The position numbers and the translations under genes are program-made. From positions 1,860,001 to 1,924,000 of the forward strand of contig JADJRK010000001.1 of assembly GCA_016712285.1 (NCBI GenBank): DNA of 64,000 nucleotides, in the 5' to 3' direction. Below are positions 44,650 through 52,654 of this stretch, piece after piece. A model generated the notes under the pieces. It worked only from the letters and a program-made list of their open reading frames with translations, was not told the DNA's origin and searched no databases. Position 1 is the first letter of the stretch. Every line of letters begins with the position of its first letter. Origin of the DNA: Planctomycetota bacterium. Its GTDB lineage: Bacteria; Planctomycetota; UBA8742; UBA2392.

Positions 44650-45195
44650 TCATCCTCTCCATTCGTCGTCGCCGCCGCCGGTCCAGTGCCCAGCCAGCTT
44701 CGACCTGAGTTTTTCCCGCGCCTCAAACAAGCGCCGTTTCACGGTGCCCAGCGGCAGGCCCAGCGATTGCGCAATCTCTTCCAGCTTCTCGCCGCGCATG
44801 TAGTGCGCCTCAATCACCGCGGCCAGCGCCGGCGTAAGTTCCCGCACTGCCCCCTGCACGGCCTGCTGCAATTCGTGATTCTCGACTGCATCCGGCAACT
44901 CTTCGGCCGGCGCTTCCACGGCTTCGACTGCATCCGGTCTTCTTCGCCGCGCTTGCCGAATCGCAGCGCTGCATACCAACGCTCGCAACCACCCGGCAAA
45001 TGCTTCGGGCTCTCGCAGCTCGCCCAGCTTTGCGTAGGCCACCAGCAGGGCTTCCTGCGCTGCGTCCTCGGCGTCGCTCGTGAACGGCCGTGCCCACGCG
45101 ACAAGCTGGTCGCGAAACGCCGTGGCCACGTAGGCAAACGCCTCGACGTCCCCGGCACGGGCGCGCTGAAGCTGCTCGGCTGTCTGGCGATCCAT
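44650..45195 (-). CDS. ECF-type RNA polymerase sigma factor
   Basis: This is a 181-residue sigma-70 family protein of the extracytoplasmic-function type with two domains: sigma2 (FAYVATAFRDQLVAWARPFTSDAEDAAQEALLVAY) and sigma4 (LTPALAAVIEAHYMRGEKLEEIAQSLGLPLGTVKRRLFEAREKL). The ATG at 45195 is preferred over a start 26 codons upstream because GGAGAAGCG precedes it and region 2 starts there. No anti-sigma factor is adjacent; instead the coupled downstream gene is the PilT-like ATPase, so it probably controls or is controlled with pilus functions. Its target promoters are unknown. Confidence 0.9.
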   Translation of the reverse strand: MDRQTAEQLQRARAGDVEAFAYVATAFRDQLVAWARPFTSDAEDAAQEALLVAYAKLGELREPEAFAGWLRALVCSAAIRQARRRRPDAVEAVEAPAEELPDAVENHELQQAVQGAVRELTPALAAVIEAHYMRGEKLEEIAQSLGLPLGTVKRRLFEAREKLRSKLAGHWTGGGDDEWRG

Positions 45196-45344
45196 CGCTT
45201 CTCCGCCCGAAGGTTCGCAGCATTGCCGATCCCGTGCAAGCCTGACAGACACCAGAGCCACCGTGCGCTGCAAAGGTTCGGCGAATTCCGGCGAATTGCC
45301 TGTGGTCGCTTGCGCTTGGGCGTCGCGTTCCCTGATATGGCGGC

Positions 45345-46481
45345 ATGCAGGTTACGTTTGCACACCATGAGCCGATTGACCCGGGCAAAGCCCGCTGGGT
45401 GGCGATTGTCCGCACACTGGCATCCGTGGCCGCGCTCCATCCGGTTCACTGGCTCACGCCCGACACCGCGCAGCGCGTGCGGGCGTATGCGACGGACCAT
45501 CTTGGACTGAGCCTGCCGCCAAGCCTGCACATCCAGACGCTTCCGAGTGTGCACAAGCTGGCGGGATTGACGATCAACCACGTCTTCTTTCGCGCCTGCC
45601 GTAAAGCCGTCGCCAAGGCCAATGCTGACGTGCTGTGGCTGCGCAGTGACAAGCTGGCGGCGCACTTTGCACGGCGGGTCGATCTGCCACTCGTGTATGA
45701 AGCGCACCTGGTCGGACCGCTCTGGGCGCAGGACGGCGGCAAGGGCGTGCGGCAGGTGCAGCGCCTCGATACGCTTGAGCGCCAACTCTACTCCGGGTGC
45801 GCCGGCGTTGCCGCCATCACGCAGGGCCTGCTGGATGAGGTGCGGTCACGCTACGCCTTCACGGGCCCGGCCGCTGTGGTTCCCAGCGCGGTGGACACCG
45901 ACATATTCAAGCCGACCTGGCAGGGCGGCGACGGCAAGACCGTGGCCTACGTCGGTACACTTCAATTCTGGAAAGGCTTGGGCACGCTGCTTGAGGCGAT
46001 TGCCCATGCGCCGGCACTGCGCCTGCTGATCGTGGGTGGCGGCAGCCCCAGCGAAGAAGCAACGCTGCGCGCGCGCATCGCTGACCTGAAACTGGAGCAA
46101 CGGGTGGAACTGGCGGGCCGCCTGGCGCAGCCACAGATCCCGGCCCGCGTTGCGCATGCGGCATGCGCCGTGCACCCCCTGCCGCCTGAGGCCAGCATCA
46201 GTGCGCGCTTCACGTCGCCGCTGAAGCTGTTCGAGTACATGGCCATGGGCCTGCCGATCGTGGCAGCCGACGTGCCCAGTGCCCGCGAGGTCCTGACTGA
46301 CAGTGCCAATGCCCTGCTTTACAGCGCAGGAAAAGCCGACGCGCTGGCAGCAGCACTGGGCCGGTTGGCGACTGACCGTGAACTCGCGGCACGCTTGTCA
46401 GCCAACGCGCTGAGAGGCGCGCCCGCGTTCACGTACGAGGCGCGCGCGCAAAAGCTGGCGGCCTTGTTTGCTCAGGTCTGA
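45345..46481 (+). CDS. Glycosyltransferase family 4
   Basis: This GT-B enzyme, retaining, uses activated sugars. The acceptor half (~1-165) is followed by the typical family 4 half: VPSAVDTDIFKP, YVGTLQFWKG, LLIVGGGS and ARFTSPLKLFEYMAMGLPIVAADVPSAREVL with the conserved donor-binding Glu region. 378 residues. No polysaccharide or other glycosyltransferase genes adjoin it. The start ATG is preceded by ATGGCGGC without a strong ribosome-binding site, but no upstream in-frame alternative is credible. Its 3' end overlaps the convergent mscL by 10 bp. Confidence 0.88.
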   Translation: MQVTFAHHEPIDPGKARWVAIVRTLASVAALHPVHWLTPDTAQRVRAYATDHLGLSLPPSLHIQTLPSVHKLAGLTINHVFFRACRKAVAKANADVLWLRSDKLAAHFARRVDLPLVYEAHLVGPLWAQDGGKGVRQVQRLDTLERQLYSGCAGVAAITQGLLDEVRSRYAFTGPAAVVPSAVDTDIFKPTWQGGDGKTVAYVGTLQFWKGLGTLLEAIAHAPALRLLIVGGGSPSEEATLRARIADLKLEQRVELAGRLAQPQIPARVAHAACAVHPLPPEASISARFTSPLKLFEYMAMGLPIVAADVPSAREVLTDSANALLYSAGKADALAAALGRLATDRELAARLSANALRGAPAFTYEARAQKLAALFAQV

Positions 46482-46867
46482 TTCTTGAGCAGGTCGCGGA
46501 TCTCGGTCAGGAGTTCCTGGTCCTTGGTCGGCTTGGGCGGCTCGGCCGGCTTTTCTTTTTCTTTGCGTTTCAGCCGGTTGATCGTCTTGACCACCATGAA
46601 CATTACGGTCGCGACGATCATGAAGTTGATGCTGGCGTTGATGAACATGCCATAGTTGATCGTCACGGGGTCTTTGTCCGTGGGCATGTTGACCACAAGG
46701 TCCTTGAAATCAACTTTGCCAAGCACGTAGCCGATCGGCGGCGTGATGATGTCCTTGACCAGCGACTGGACAATTGAAATGAAAGCGGCGCCAATCACGA
46801 TGCCGACAGCCATGTCAATGACGTTGCCCTTGATGGCAAACTCTCGGAACTCTTTGAGGATTTTCAC
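46472..46867 (-). CDS. mscL: Large-conductance mechanosensitive channel
   Basis: The protein forms a tension-gated pentameric channel that releases solutes on osmotic downshock. It starts at GTG 46867, giving VKILKEFREFAIKGNVIDMAVGIVIGAAF, the amphipathic N-terminal helix and TM1, then periplasmic loop ITPPIGYVLGKVDF, TM2 (INASINFMIVATVMFMVV) and the cytoplasmic helix KEKPAEPPKPTKDQELLTEIRDLL. 131 residues match the family. A longer open frame upstream is not used because it has no family similarity and the GTG has GGAG upstream. Confidence 0.94.
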   Translation of the reverse strand: MKILKEFREFAIKGNVIDMAVGIVIGAAFISIVQSLVKDIITPPIGYVLGKVDFKDLVVNMPTDKDPVTINYGMFINASINFMIVATVMFMVVKTINRLKRKEKEKPAEPPKPTKDQELLTEIRDLLKNQT

Positions 46868-46958
46868 AGGTCTCGTCTCCGCGCGGTCTGTTGTGTTTTC
46901 CCTGCCGATTGCGGCTGGGCCTAAGCGGCGCGGAGTGTAACGAGGGACACCGCTTTCG

Positions 46959-47882
46959 TCACGGGCGGTCGGCGGGTTGCGGCTCTCGACCCGTGTCAAT
47001 CTGGGTAGGCTCGCGCTCGACGTTGACGACGACCACGCGGTCTTTTTCCTTCTTGGCCTCGTACATGGCCTCGTCGGCTCCGTCGAGCGCCTCTTCCGGG
47101 TCGGCCGGTGGCCGCTCAAACCACGCGACACCGACACTGACGCCCAGCTTGCAGGCGGGATAGTCGGCGCCGATCTGGCGCACGGCCTGCAACACACGCT
47201 CACCGACCAGCTTGGCGCCCGGTTGCTCGGCCTGCCACAGCAGTGCCGCGAACTCATCGCCGCCAATGCGCCCGGGCATGTCTGAGGCGCGCAACTGCTT
47301 GCGCAGAGCCTCGGCCACTCGTTTGAGTACGGCGTCGCCCTCGGTATGGCCGTGCTTGTCGTTGATTTTCTTGAAATTGTCGAGGTCCAGGTAAAGCAGG
47401 CACAATGGCTTGCCGTCGCGGCGCGAACGCGCGATCTCGAGCCCCAGGCTTTCAATGAAGTCGCGCCGGTTGGGCAGCGCGGTCAGTGCGTCGGTGCGCG
47501 CGTCGCGATGCTCGGCTTCAAGCAGGTCGCTGATCTTGACGTTGGCTTCTTGCAGTTGCCGCTGTTCGCGCCGCACCGTGGAAAGCGCCAGCCCCACCAG
47601 CAGAAAGATGGCCAGCGCGGCGGCTTCGTTCCACAGGCCAATGAAGGGGTGGTCGAAGTCAATCGTGTAGAACTCGATGGCGGTCCAGGACAGGCTTGCC
47701 AGCAGCGCGATCAACACCACCCAGCGCCGCTCCAGCGTCCATGCGACCAACACAATCGGCACGATGTAAAACATCACCGAGCGCACCTGCGTGCCGGTGA
47801 CAAGGTCGATCCACGCAAACAGCGCAGTAATGGCAACCGCGCCCAGCATGATCGAGGCAGTACGTCCGGGTCCGACCTTCAT
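46959..47882 (-). CDS. Membrane diguanylate cyclase (GGDEF)
   Basis: Four hydrophobic segments in residues ~8-105 (VAITALFAWIDLV, VMFYIVPIVLVAWTL, VVLIALLASLSW, AALAIFLLVGLAL) anchor the protein; no periplasmic sensor fold is visible. The GGDEF domain (~125-300) has the intact active site GGDEF (207-211) and the inhibitory RxxD site at 198-201 (RASD), five residues upstream. It should make cyclic di-GMP with product inhibition. It lies upstream of the peroxiredoxin in the opposite orientation. The MshEN modules in this window could be receivers. Confidence 0.9.
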   Translation of the reverse strand: MKVGPGRTASIMLGAVAITALFAWIDLVTGTQVRSVMFYIVPIVLVAWTLERRWVVLIALLASLSWTAIEFYTIDFDHPFIGLWNEAAALAIFLLVGLALSTVRREQRQLQEANVKISDLLEAEHRDARTDALTALPNRRDFIESLGLEIARSRRDGKPLCLLYLDLDNFKKINDKHGHTEGDAVLKRVAEALRKQLRASDMPGRIGGDEFAALLWQAEQPGAKLVGERVLQAVRQIGADYPACKLGVSVGVAWFERPPADPEEALDGADEAMYEAKKEKDRVVVVNVEREPTQIDTGREPQPADRP

Positions 47883-47986
47883 ACTTGCAGGGTATCACGC
47901 AGCGGGCGGGACTGCATTGCGCTCGGCGTGCGTTCTATCATCTTGGGGCGGCAACGAGTCTCAATTCCTGACGCATCAGGGTACCC

Positions 47987-48454
47987 ATGTGGATTCCAGG
48001 CTTTGGCAGATATAGCGCAAAGCCGGGCAATCGCGTCGGCGACGACGCGCCCGGATTCTCGCTGCTTGACCAGAATGGCGCCCAGGTCAGCCTGAAAGAG
48101 CAGCTTGGCGACAAGCCGATCGTGCTGGTGTTTTATCCCCGCGCCAGCAGCCCGATCTGTACCAAACAGATGTGCAGCCTGCGCGACAACTGGGCCACTT
48201 TGGTTCAGAAGGCCAGGGTCTTTGGCGTGAGCTACGACCCGCCAGCCGCCCTGAAAGTGTTCAAGCAGAACGACAAGCTGCCGTTCACGCTGCTCAGCGA
48301 CCCGGACAAGAAAGTCGCCAACGCATACGGCGTTGCCGGCCTGTTTGCAGCCGCGCGGGTCAGCTTTGTGATCGGGCCTGACGGCAAGATCAAGGCGGTC
48401 ATTACCGACATCAAGGCCAGCGACCACGATCAGCAAGTGCTGGATGCCCTTTGA
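47987..48454 (+). CDS. BCP-type peroxiredoxin
   Basis: A thiol peroxidase of the Prx/BCP family, 155 residues. The peroxidatic Cys58 lies in YPRASSPICTKQMC with Cys63 five residues downstream (C-x4-C), the usual disulfide-forming pair of BCP proteins. The thioredoxin fold includes VGDDAPGFSLLDQNG at the start and AARVSFVIGPDGKIKAV near the end. It reduces peroxides using thioredoxin. The last ~15 residues of the family are absent, so the C-terminus is slightly short. A terminator follows ~28 nt downstream. Confidence 0.88.
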   Translation: MWIPGFGRYSAKPGNRVGDDAPGFSLLDQNGAQVSLKEQLGDKPIVLVFYPRASSPICTKQMCSLRDNWATLVQKARVFGVSYDPPAALKVFKQNDKLPFTLLSDPDKKVANAYGVAGLFAAARVSFVIGPDGKIKAVITDIKASDHDQQVLDAL

Positions 48455-48482
48455 CCGGCAGCTCTGGCGCATCACAAGCAAC

Positions 48483-48506
48483 AGCCCCGGCGTGTTCGCC
48501 GGGGCT
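48483..48506 (+). terminator. Hairpin terminator between peroxiredoxin and convergent gene
   Basis: A perfect 10-bp stem (AGCCCCGGCG) with TGTT loop lies 28 nt after the peroxiredoxin stop and 26 nt before the stop of the convergent secreted-protein gene. The T-tract is short (TGCTTC), so it is a moderate terminator that may serve both genes. Confidence 0.65.
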
Positions 48507-48531
48507 GCTTCATCCAACACGTACGGAAACT

Positions 48532-50340
48532 CTACTTCAGGCGCTCCAGTACCAGCACGATCAGTTCGCCATCTATGCCCGCGGCTGGACTGACTGCCGC
48601 CAGTCGTTCACCGACCGCCAGGTCATCGACGACGCGCAATTGCGCCAGCGCGCTGCGCGAGCGCTCAATGCTGTGCGGATCGCCGGGGTTCACTACTTCG
48701 AACTCTGCGGGCCCGACGGTAATGCCGGCGCGCAGCTCAAGCTGCATGCGGCCTTCCGGCGCCGGCCTGGCCACCCACCGGAACTGGCTGCCCAGAACCA
48801 TCGTGCCGATGGCCGGGTCCTGCACCGCGACCTCGGTTGCTGTCATCGCCTCGTAGTCACGAACCAGCGCGGCCAAGCGCAGGTCCATCAGGTCATTGGC
48901 CTGGTTGGGCATGCTGCCCAGCGTTCGTGTCATCACGTTCTTGCCGGCGAGTACGTTCAGCTCAGCGGCATCAGCGGCTGTGGGGCGGCCCAACAGCACG
49001 CCGGCCGGCAGCGCCGCTGTGTCCTTGAGCTGGTACGCCGTCAAGCGCACAGCCACGGTGCCACTGCGGGTGCGACGCTGGTCAATCGCCTGCAACAGGC
49101 TGTGGCGCTGCTTGAGGGCATCCGGCTGATCCTCCTCAAGGGCAGGAAGTCGAAGGCCCAGGTACGGACCGACGATCGAGAACTCGCCCCCGAAATCGTA
49201 TAGCGTGTCGGCCAGCATGATGGCGGCATCGTTGTATGGGCCATCTTCGATCGGCTCAATCGTGACCTGCGGCAGGAGACTCTCTCCCAGCCACTCTTCG
49301 CTGTTGGGCGTCATCAGCCACGCGTCGGCCAATCCGTGACCGCGCAGCGCGCCAGCAACATTGAGCAACTTAAGAACGGTGCCATCGTCGCAGGTAAGCT
49401 CATGGTCGCCCACGGTGCGGTCGCAGCGCGCGGTCACCATGAAGCGCCGCCCGTCGCCGCCATCGAGGATCACGCCGCCGCCATTCTCAAACTCGGCGCT
49501 GATCGGGACATAGCGATAGCCCACATCCGGCAGTTCCACGGTGCCGGCCGTCGTTTCGCGTTTGCGCATGCGGTTGAGTTGTGTCGACGCTTGCCAGCCC
49601 TGCATCCACAAGCGGCCATCCGGCATGGACACCACACCAACGACAATCTCCTCGCCCGTGTTCAGCGTGGACACCTCTGGCTCTGCCACTTTCGCACTGG
49701 TTGCCACGTCGTAGTTGTGGTCCGCTACATACGTCGTGTGCTCTGTCCGCTGCAACACCAGCGGGTCGCCGAGCCCGCCGGCCATGGCGCCAACCATGCG
49801 CGCGCCCTTGGCCCGGGTCGCGACTTCGTTGGCAGCCACAAGCGGGTTGTCGACCGGGGCGTCTTTCAAGCGGTAAATCACAACGTTGACTCGCGCCTGG
49901 CTGACCTCGCTCATGGCGTCGACCACCCATTTCATGCGACGATGGTCTTCTTCAGTACCGGTCACGAGCATGCTGGTTTCTGAATGCAGGAGGCAGTCCA
50001 CATCCTCGGCCCGGATGAATTCCTTGAAGCAGTAAAAACTCTCGTGCAGATTGTCCCAGCAACGGGCTTCATCGCCTGAGTCGCGAAGTGACCAGGCGTC
50101 AATGTCGCGTTCCGGCACGCGGCCGGCCAGCAAACGGTCCGGCGCAAGCACGTCGCGCACGGCATTGGTGCGGGTGCCCTGGCGCATCTCGCTCTGGGAA
50201 ACGCCGCGAATGGTGTAAATCTTGCTCGTGACGACAGGTTCCGCCTCTTCAGCTTCTTGAGCGAAGGGCGGCGTCGAAAGCGCAAACAAGCCCGCCGCGG
50301 CTACGCATGCCACGGTGGTCAATCGAAAGACCGGATTCAT
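48532..50340 (-). CDS. Secreted protein of unknown function
   Basis: The signal peptide runs MNPVFRLTTVACVAAAGLFAL to the AQEAEE junction. ATG 50340 has GGAGAATCCC just before it; the frame upstream of it has no signal. The 602-residue protein contains a segment LHSETSMLVTGTEEDHRRMKWVVDAMSEV that resembles the ring-forming helix-strand region of secretin N-domains (NolW-like), and later parts with repeated VRLTAYQLKD-like strands. I cannot assign a family. Location outside the cytoplasm is likely; a role at an outer-membrane complex is a guess from the NolW-like stretch. Confidence 0.65.
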   Translation of the reverse strand: MNPVFRLTTVACVAAAGLFALSTPPFAQEAEEAEPVVTSKIYTIRGVSQSEMRQGTRTNAVRDVLAPDRLLAGRVPERDIDAWSLRDSGDEARCWDNLHESFYCFKEFIRAEDVDCLLHSETSMLVTGTEEDHRRMKWVVDAMSEVSQARVNVVIYRLKDAPVDNPLVAANEVATRAKGARMVGAMAGGLGDPLVLQRTEHTTYVADHNYDVATSAKVAEPEVSTLNTGEEIVVGVVSMPDGRLWMQGWQASTQLNRMRKRETTAGTVELPDVGYRYVPISAEFENGGGVILDGGDGRRFMVTARCDRTVGDHELTCDDGTVLKLLNVAGALRGHGLADAWLMTPNSEEWLGESLLPQVTIEPIEDGPYNDAAIMLADTLYDFGGEFSIVGPYLGLRLPALEEDQPDALKQRHSLLQAIDQRRTRSGTVAVRLTAYQLKDTAALPAGVLLGRPTAADAAELNVLAGKNVMTRTLGSMPNQANDLMDLRLAALVRDYEAMTATEVAVQDPAIGTMVLGSQFRWVARPAPEGRMQLELRAGITVGPAEFEVVNPGDPHSIERSRSALAQLRVVDDLAVGERLAAVSPAAGIDGELIVLVLERLK

Positions 50341-50529
50341 GGGATTCTCCCGAAGGGAAAGCAGGGGCACATGTGATTCTACTCCGCGCGGCTGCCCTAC
50401 GGCGGTCCTGAACGCAATCACCCTCGCATATGCGCGATAGCTTGCGGCTCGTCGCGAGAGCGAAACGATGCGTCGCCGGGCCGGCTGTGTCCTTGACGAA
50501 CCGCTGTTGGTCCCGACAATCCGGGCCGC

Positions 50530-51261
50530 ATGCGTTGCTACTTCCTTTTGTTTGCATTCGTGTTTGCCGCCTTTGTGGCGGGGTGCCGCAATGCGCCCGC
50601 CGAGCGTCGGGAAGTCATCCGCTACGAAACCCAGGCCGTGGAAGACGCTGACCGCAACAAGCTTCGCGCAGACTTGACCACGCTGCTGCTGGGCAGCGCC
50701 AACGAGTCCGCCGACGAAGACCCGCACGTGCGGGCAGCCGCGGCCCAGGGGCTTGGCAACCTTGGCGATCCCGCGGACACCGACGCGCTGATTGACGCCA
50801 TGGCCGGCCCCCTGGCTGACGAGTCCACGCAAGTGCGCATGGAGTGCGCGATCTCGTTGGGCAAGCTGCGCTATTCCGGCCCGCTGGATGAACGCCGCCT
50901 GCTGGTCGTGCGCACGCTGCGCAACCGCGTGGCCTTTGACCGCGACGCCTCTGGGCGGCCCCTGGAAACCGAGTTCATGGTGCGCTCCGCCATGCTCAGC
51001 AGCCTGGTCGGGCTGGGCGGCCGCAGCGGCGCAACCGCGATTCATGACATTGCCAGCCGCCTCAACCGTGACATTTCGTCTTCAGGGTCGGTGTTCACCG
51101 GCGCCACTGACAAGGGATTGCTCGACCGCTGCTTTGAGGGCCTGTGCGACATTACCGGGGTGCCCACGCGCGAAGCCGCCGCACACCGCCTTACGACCGA
51201 CGATTTCGGCAAGCACCTGGAATGGTGGGCAGACCGAATCTCGCAGATGTCGGACAACTAG
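50530..51261 (+). CDS. HEAT-repeat-like lipoprotein
   Basis: The N-terminus has a lipoprotein signal with lipobox FVAGC (Cys19). Two HEAT-like units follow: PHVRAAAAQGLGNLGDPADTDALI and ESTQVRMECAISLGKLRYSG, then a helical C-terminus with TDDFGKHLEWWADR. HEAT repeats typically mediate protein contacts, so a scaffold role outside the membrane is inferred. It is the first gene of a unit with the GT87-like membrane protein (1 nt gap) and carA. 243 residues. Confidence 0.7.
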   Translation: MRCYFLLFAFVFAAFVAGCRNAPAERREVIRYETQAVEDADRNKLRADLTTLLLGSANESADEDPHVRAAAAQGLGNLGDPADTDALIDAMAGPLADESTQVRMECAISLGKLRYSGPLDERRLLVVRTLRNRVAFDRDASGRPLETEFMVRSAMLSSLVGLGGRSGATAIHDIASRLNRDISSSGSVFTGATDKGLLDRCFEGLCDITGVPTREAAAHRLTTDDFGKHLEWWADRISQMSDN

Positions 51262-51262
51262 C

Positions 51263-52654
51263 ATGGACATCAAGCGCAAGCTCTCGCCCTGGCTGCTGGC
51301 GTGCGGATGGGCGGTGCTGCTTGGCCTGGCGGCGTACCTTCCATCGTTCTGGTCGGCGCGTTCGATGGATATCGCCGTGTACTGGGAAGCCGGCACCCGC
51401 ATGCGGCTGGGTGCGGTTGACCTGTACGCCGAGCCCACGGACCCCGAGAACGACATCGGCTTATACATCTACCCGCCGCTGTTTGCGGCGTTGATGGCAC
51501 CCCTGACGTGGCTGCCGCGGGGCTTTGGCTATGCCGCCTGGGCGATGCTGCAATGGCTGATCGCTGTGTTGGCGTTTGTCGTAACCGGCCGCATGGTGGG
51601 CCTGCACGCAAGCCCACGCAGCATGACCGGGCTGGGATCGCTGACTTCAGCGGCGGGGCCCGAAGACAGCAAGGGCGCCTCGTTTGCCCTGCCGCTGCTG
51701 GTTGCCGTGTTCGGCGCGGCGTGGACCAACTTCAGCGAAGGACAAGTCAACTTTCTGCTGGTGTTGTTTGTGGCAGCCGGCCTGTGGCAGCTCGAGACCG
51801 GCCGTACCATACGCGGGGGCCTGCTGCTGGCCGCCGCCGCGCACCTGAAAGTGATCCCGATCGTGCTGCTGCTGGTGCTGCTGGCTCAGCGCCGCTTCAA
51901 GGCAGCGGGTGCGATGTTTGTGGGGTGCAGCGTGCTGTGGCTGGTGCCGCTGGTCTGGACTGTTCCCGCGCACGGCGTGGTAGACGGCGTGGCACGCAAC
52001 ATTGAGCTGACGCGCGAGTACGCAGACAGCATTGTCAGCCCGCGCGTGAAGTCGCAGTCACCCGACGACGTGGGCGGAGTGCGCGCGCCGAACAATTCGT
52101 TGGGGGCTGTCGTCAACCGCTACTTTGGCAACGACCAGCGGCTTGCGACTTCCCTGAAGGAACGCTCGCCGCTGTTGTTCTCCGCACCCGAGCCGTTGCG
52201 CAAGTGGGGCGGCTTCGGACTGGGCTGCCTGCTGTTTTCCGCGGCGCTGTTGCTGGCGTGGCGGCGCCGCGAGCACCGCAATGCCCGCAATGCGGCGGCC
52301 GGGCTGGCGCTGCTTTCGGCGGCCCTTGGCAACCTGCTGTTCTGGCCGCATCACCTGGCGCTGCTGCTGCTGGTGTTGGGGCCGCTGCTTGCTTTCGCCA
52401 TGGACGAGCCACGCCTGCGCCGCATCGGGTGGGCGCTGTGTATCGCCGTGCTGGCCCTGTGCTTTTTGCCGATGATCGACAATGAGGGCGGCTGGCTGGT
52501 CTGGGTGCAGGTGCTGGGCACGCCGACGCTGTGTGTGCTGGCAGTGTTTGCAGTTGTGTGGATAACCTTTATGCGGCGCGGGATTGCGGGCGACGGCTTG
52601 CCACCTATACTCCCGCGCGATGACGAAACGGACACCCGGAATTCTGCTGCTTGA
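51263..52654 (+). CDS. GT87/DUF2029-type multi-pass membrane glycosyltransferase-like protein
   Basis: About ten transmembrane helices and 463 residues. The early segment SMDIAVYWEAGTRMRLGAVDLYA, then LYIYPPLFAAL with the Pro-rich motif, is typical of GT87-like (DUF2029, GtrA-related polyprenyl mannosyltransferase) proteins, which use lipid-linked sugars. Helices include FALPLLVAVFGAAW, NFLLVLFVAAGLW, LLLAAAAHLKVIPIVLLLVLL and NLLFWPHHLALLLLVLGPLLAFAM. The gene lies 1 nt after the HEAT lipoprotein and overlaps carA by 35 bp in another frame. Its substrate and partner enzymes are unknown. Confidence 0.7.
   Translation: MDIKRKLSPWLLACGWAVLLGLAAYLPSFWSARSMDIAVYWEAGTRMRLGAVDLYAEPTDPENDIGLYIYPPLFAALMAPLTWLPRGFGYAAWAMLQWLIAVLAFVVTGRMVGLHASPRSMTGLGSLTSAAGPEDSKGASFALPLLVAVFGAAWTNFSEGQVNFLLVLFVAAGLWQLETGRTIRGGLLLAAAAHLKVIPIVLLLVLLAQRRFKAAGAMFVGCSVLWLVPLVWTVPAHGVVDGVARNIELTREYADSIVSPRVKSQSPDDVGGVRAPNNSLGAVVNRYFGNDQRLATSLKERSPLLFSAPEPLRKWGGFGLGCLLFSAALLLAWRRREHRNARNAAAGLALLSAALGNLLFWPHHLALLLLVLGPLLAFAMDEPRLRRIGWALCIAVLALCFLPMIDNEGGWLVWVQVLGTPTLCVLAVFAVVWITFMRRGIAGDGLPPILPRDDETDTRNSAA

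Noticed and set aside
46868..47455. Long N-terminal extension of mscL
   Set aside because: The MscL fold begins at GTG 46867 and the extension is antisense to the GGDEF gene.
50341..51045. Upstream extension of the secreted protein frame
   Set aside because: It overlaps the divergent HEAT lipoprotein gene and has no signal; the signal peptide starts at 50340.
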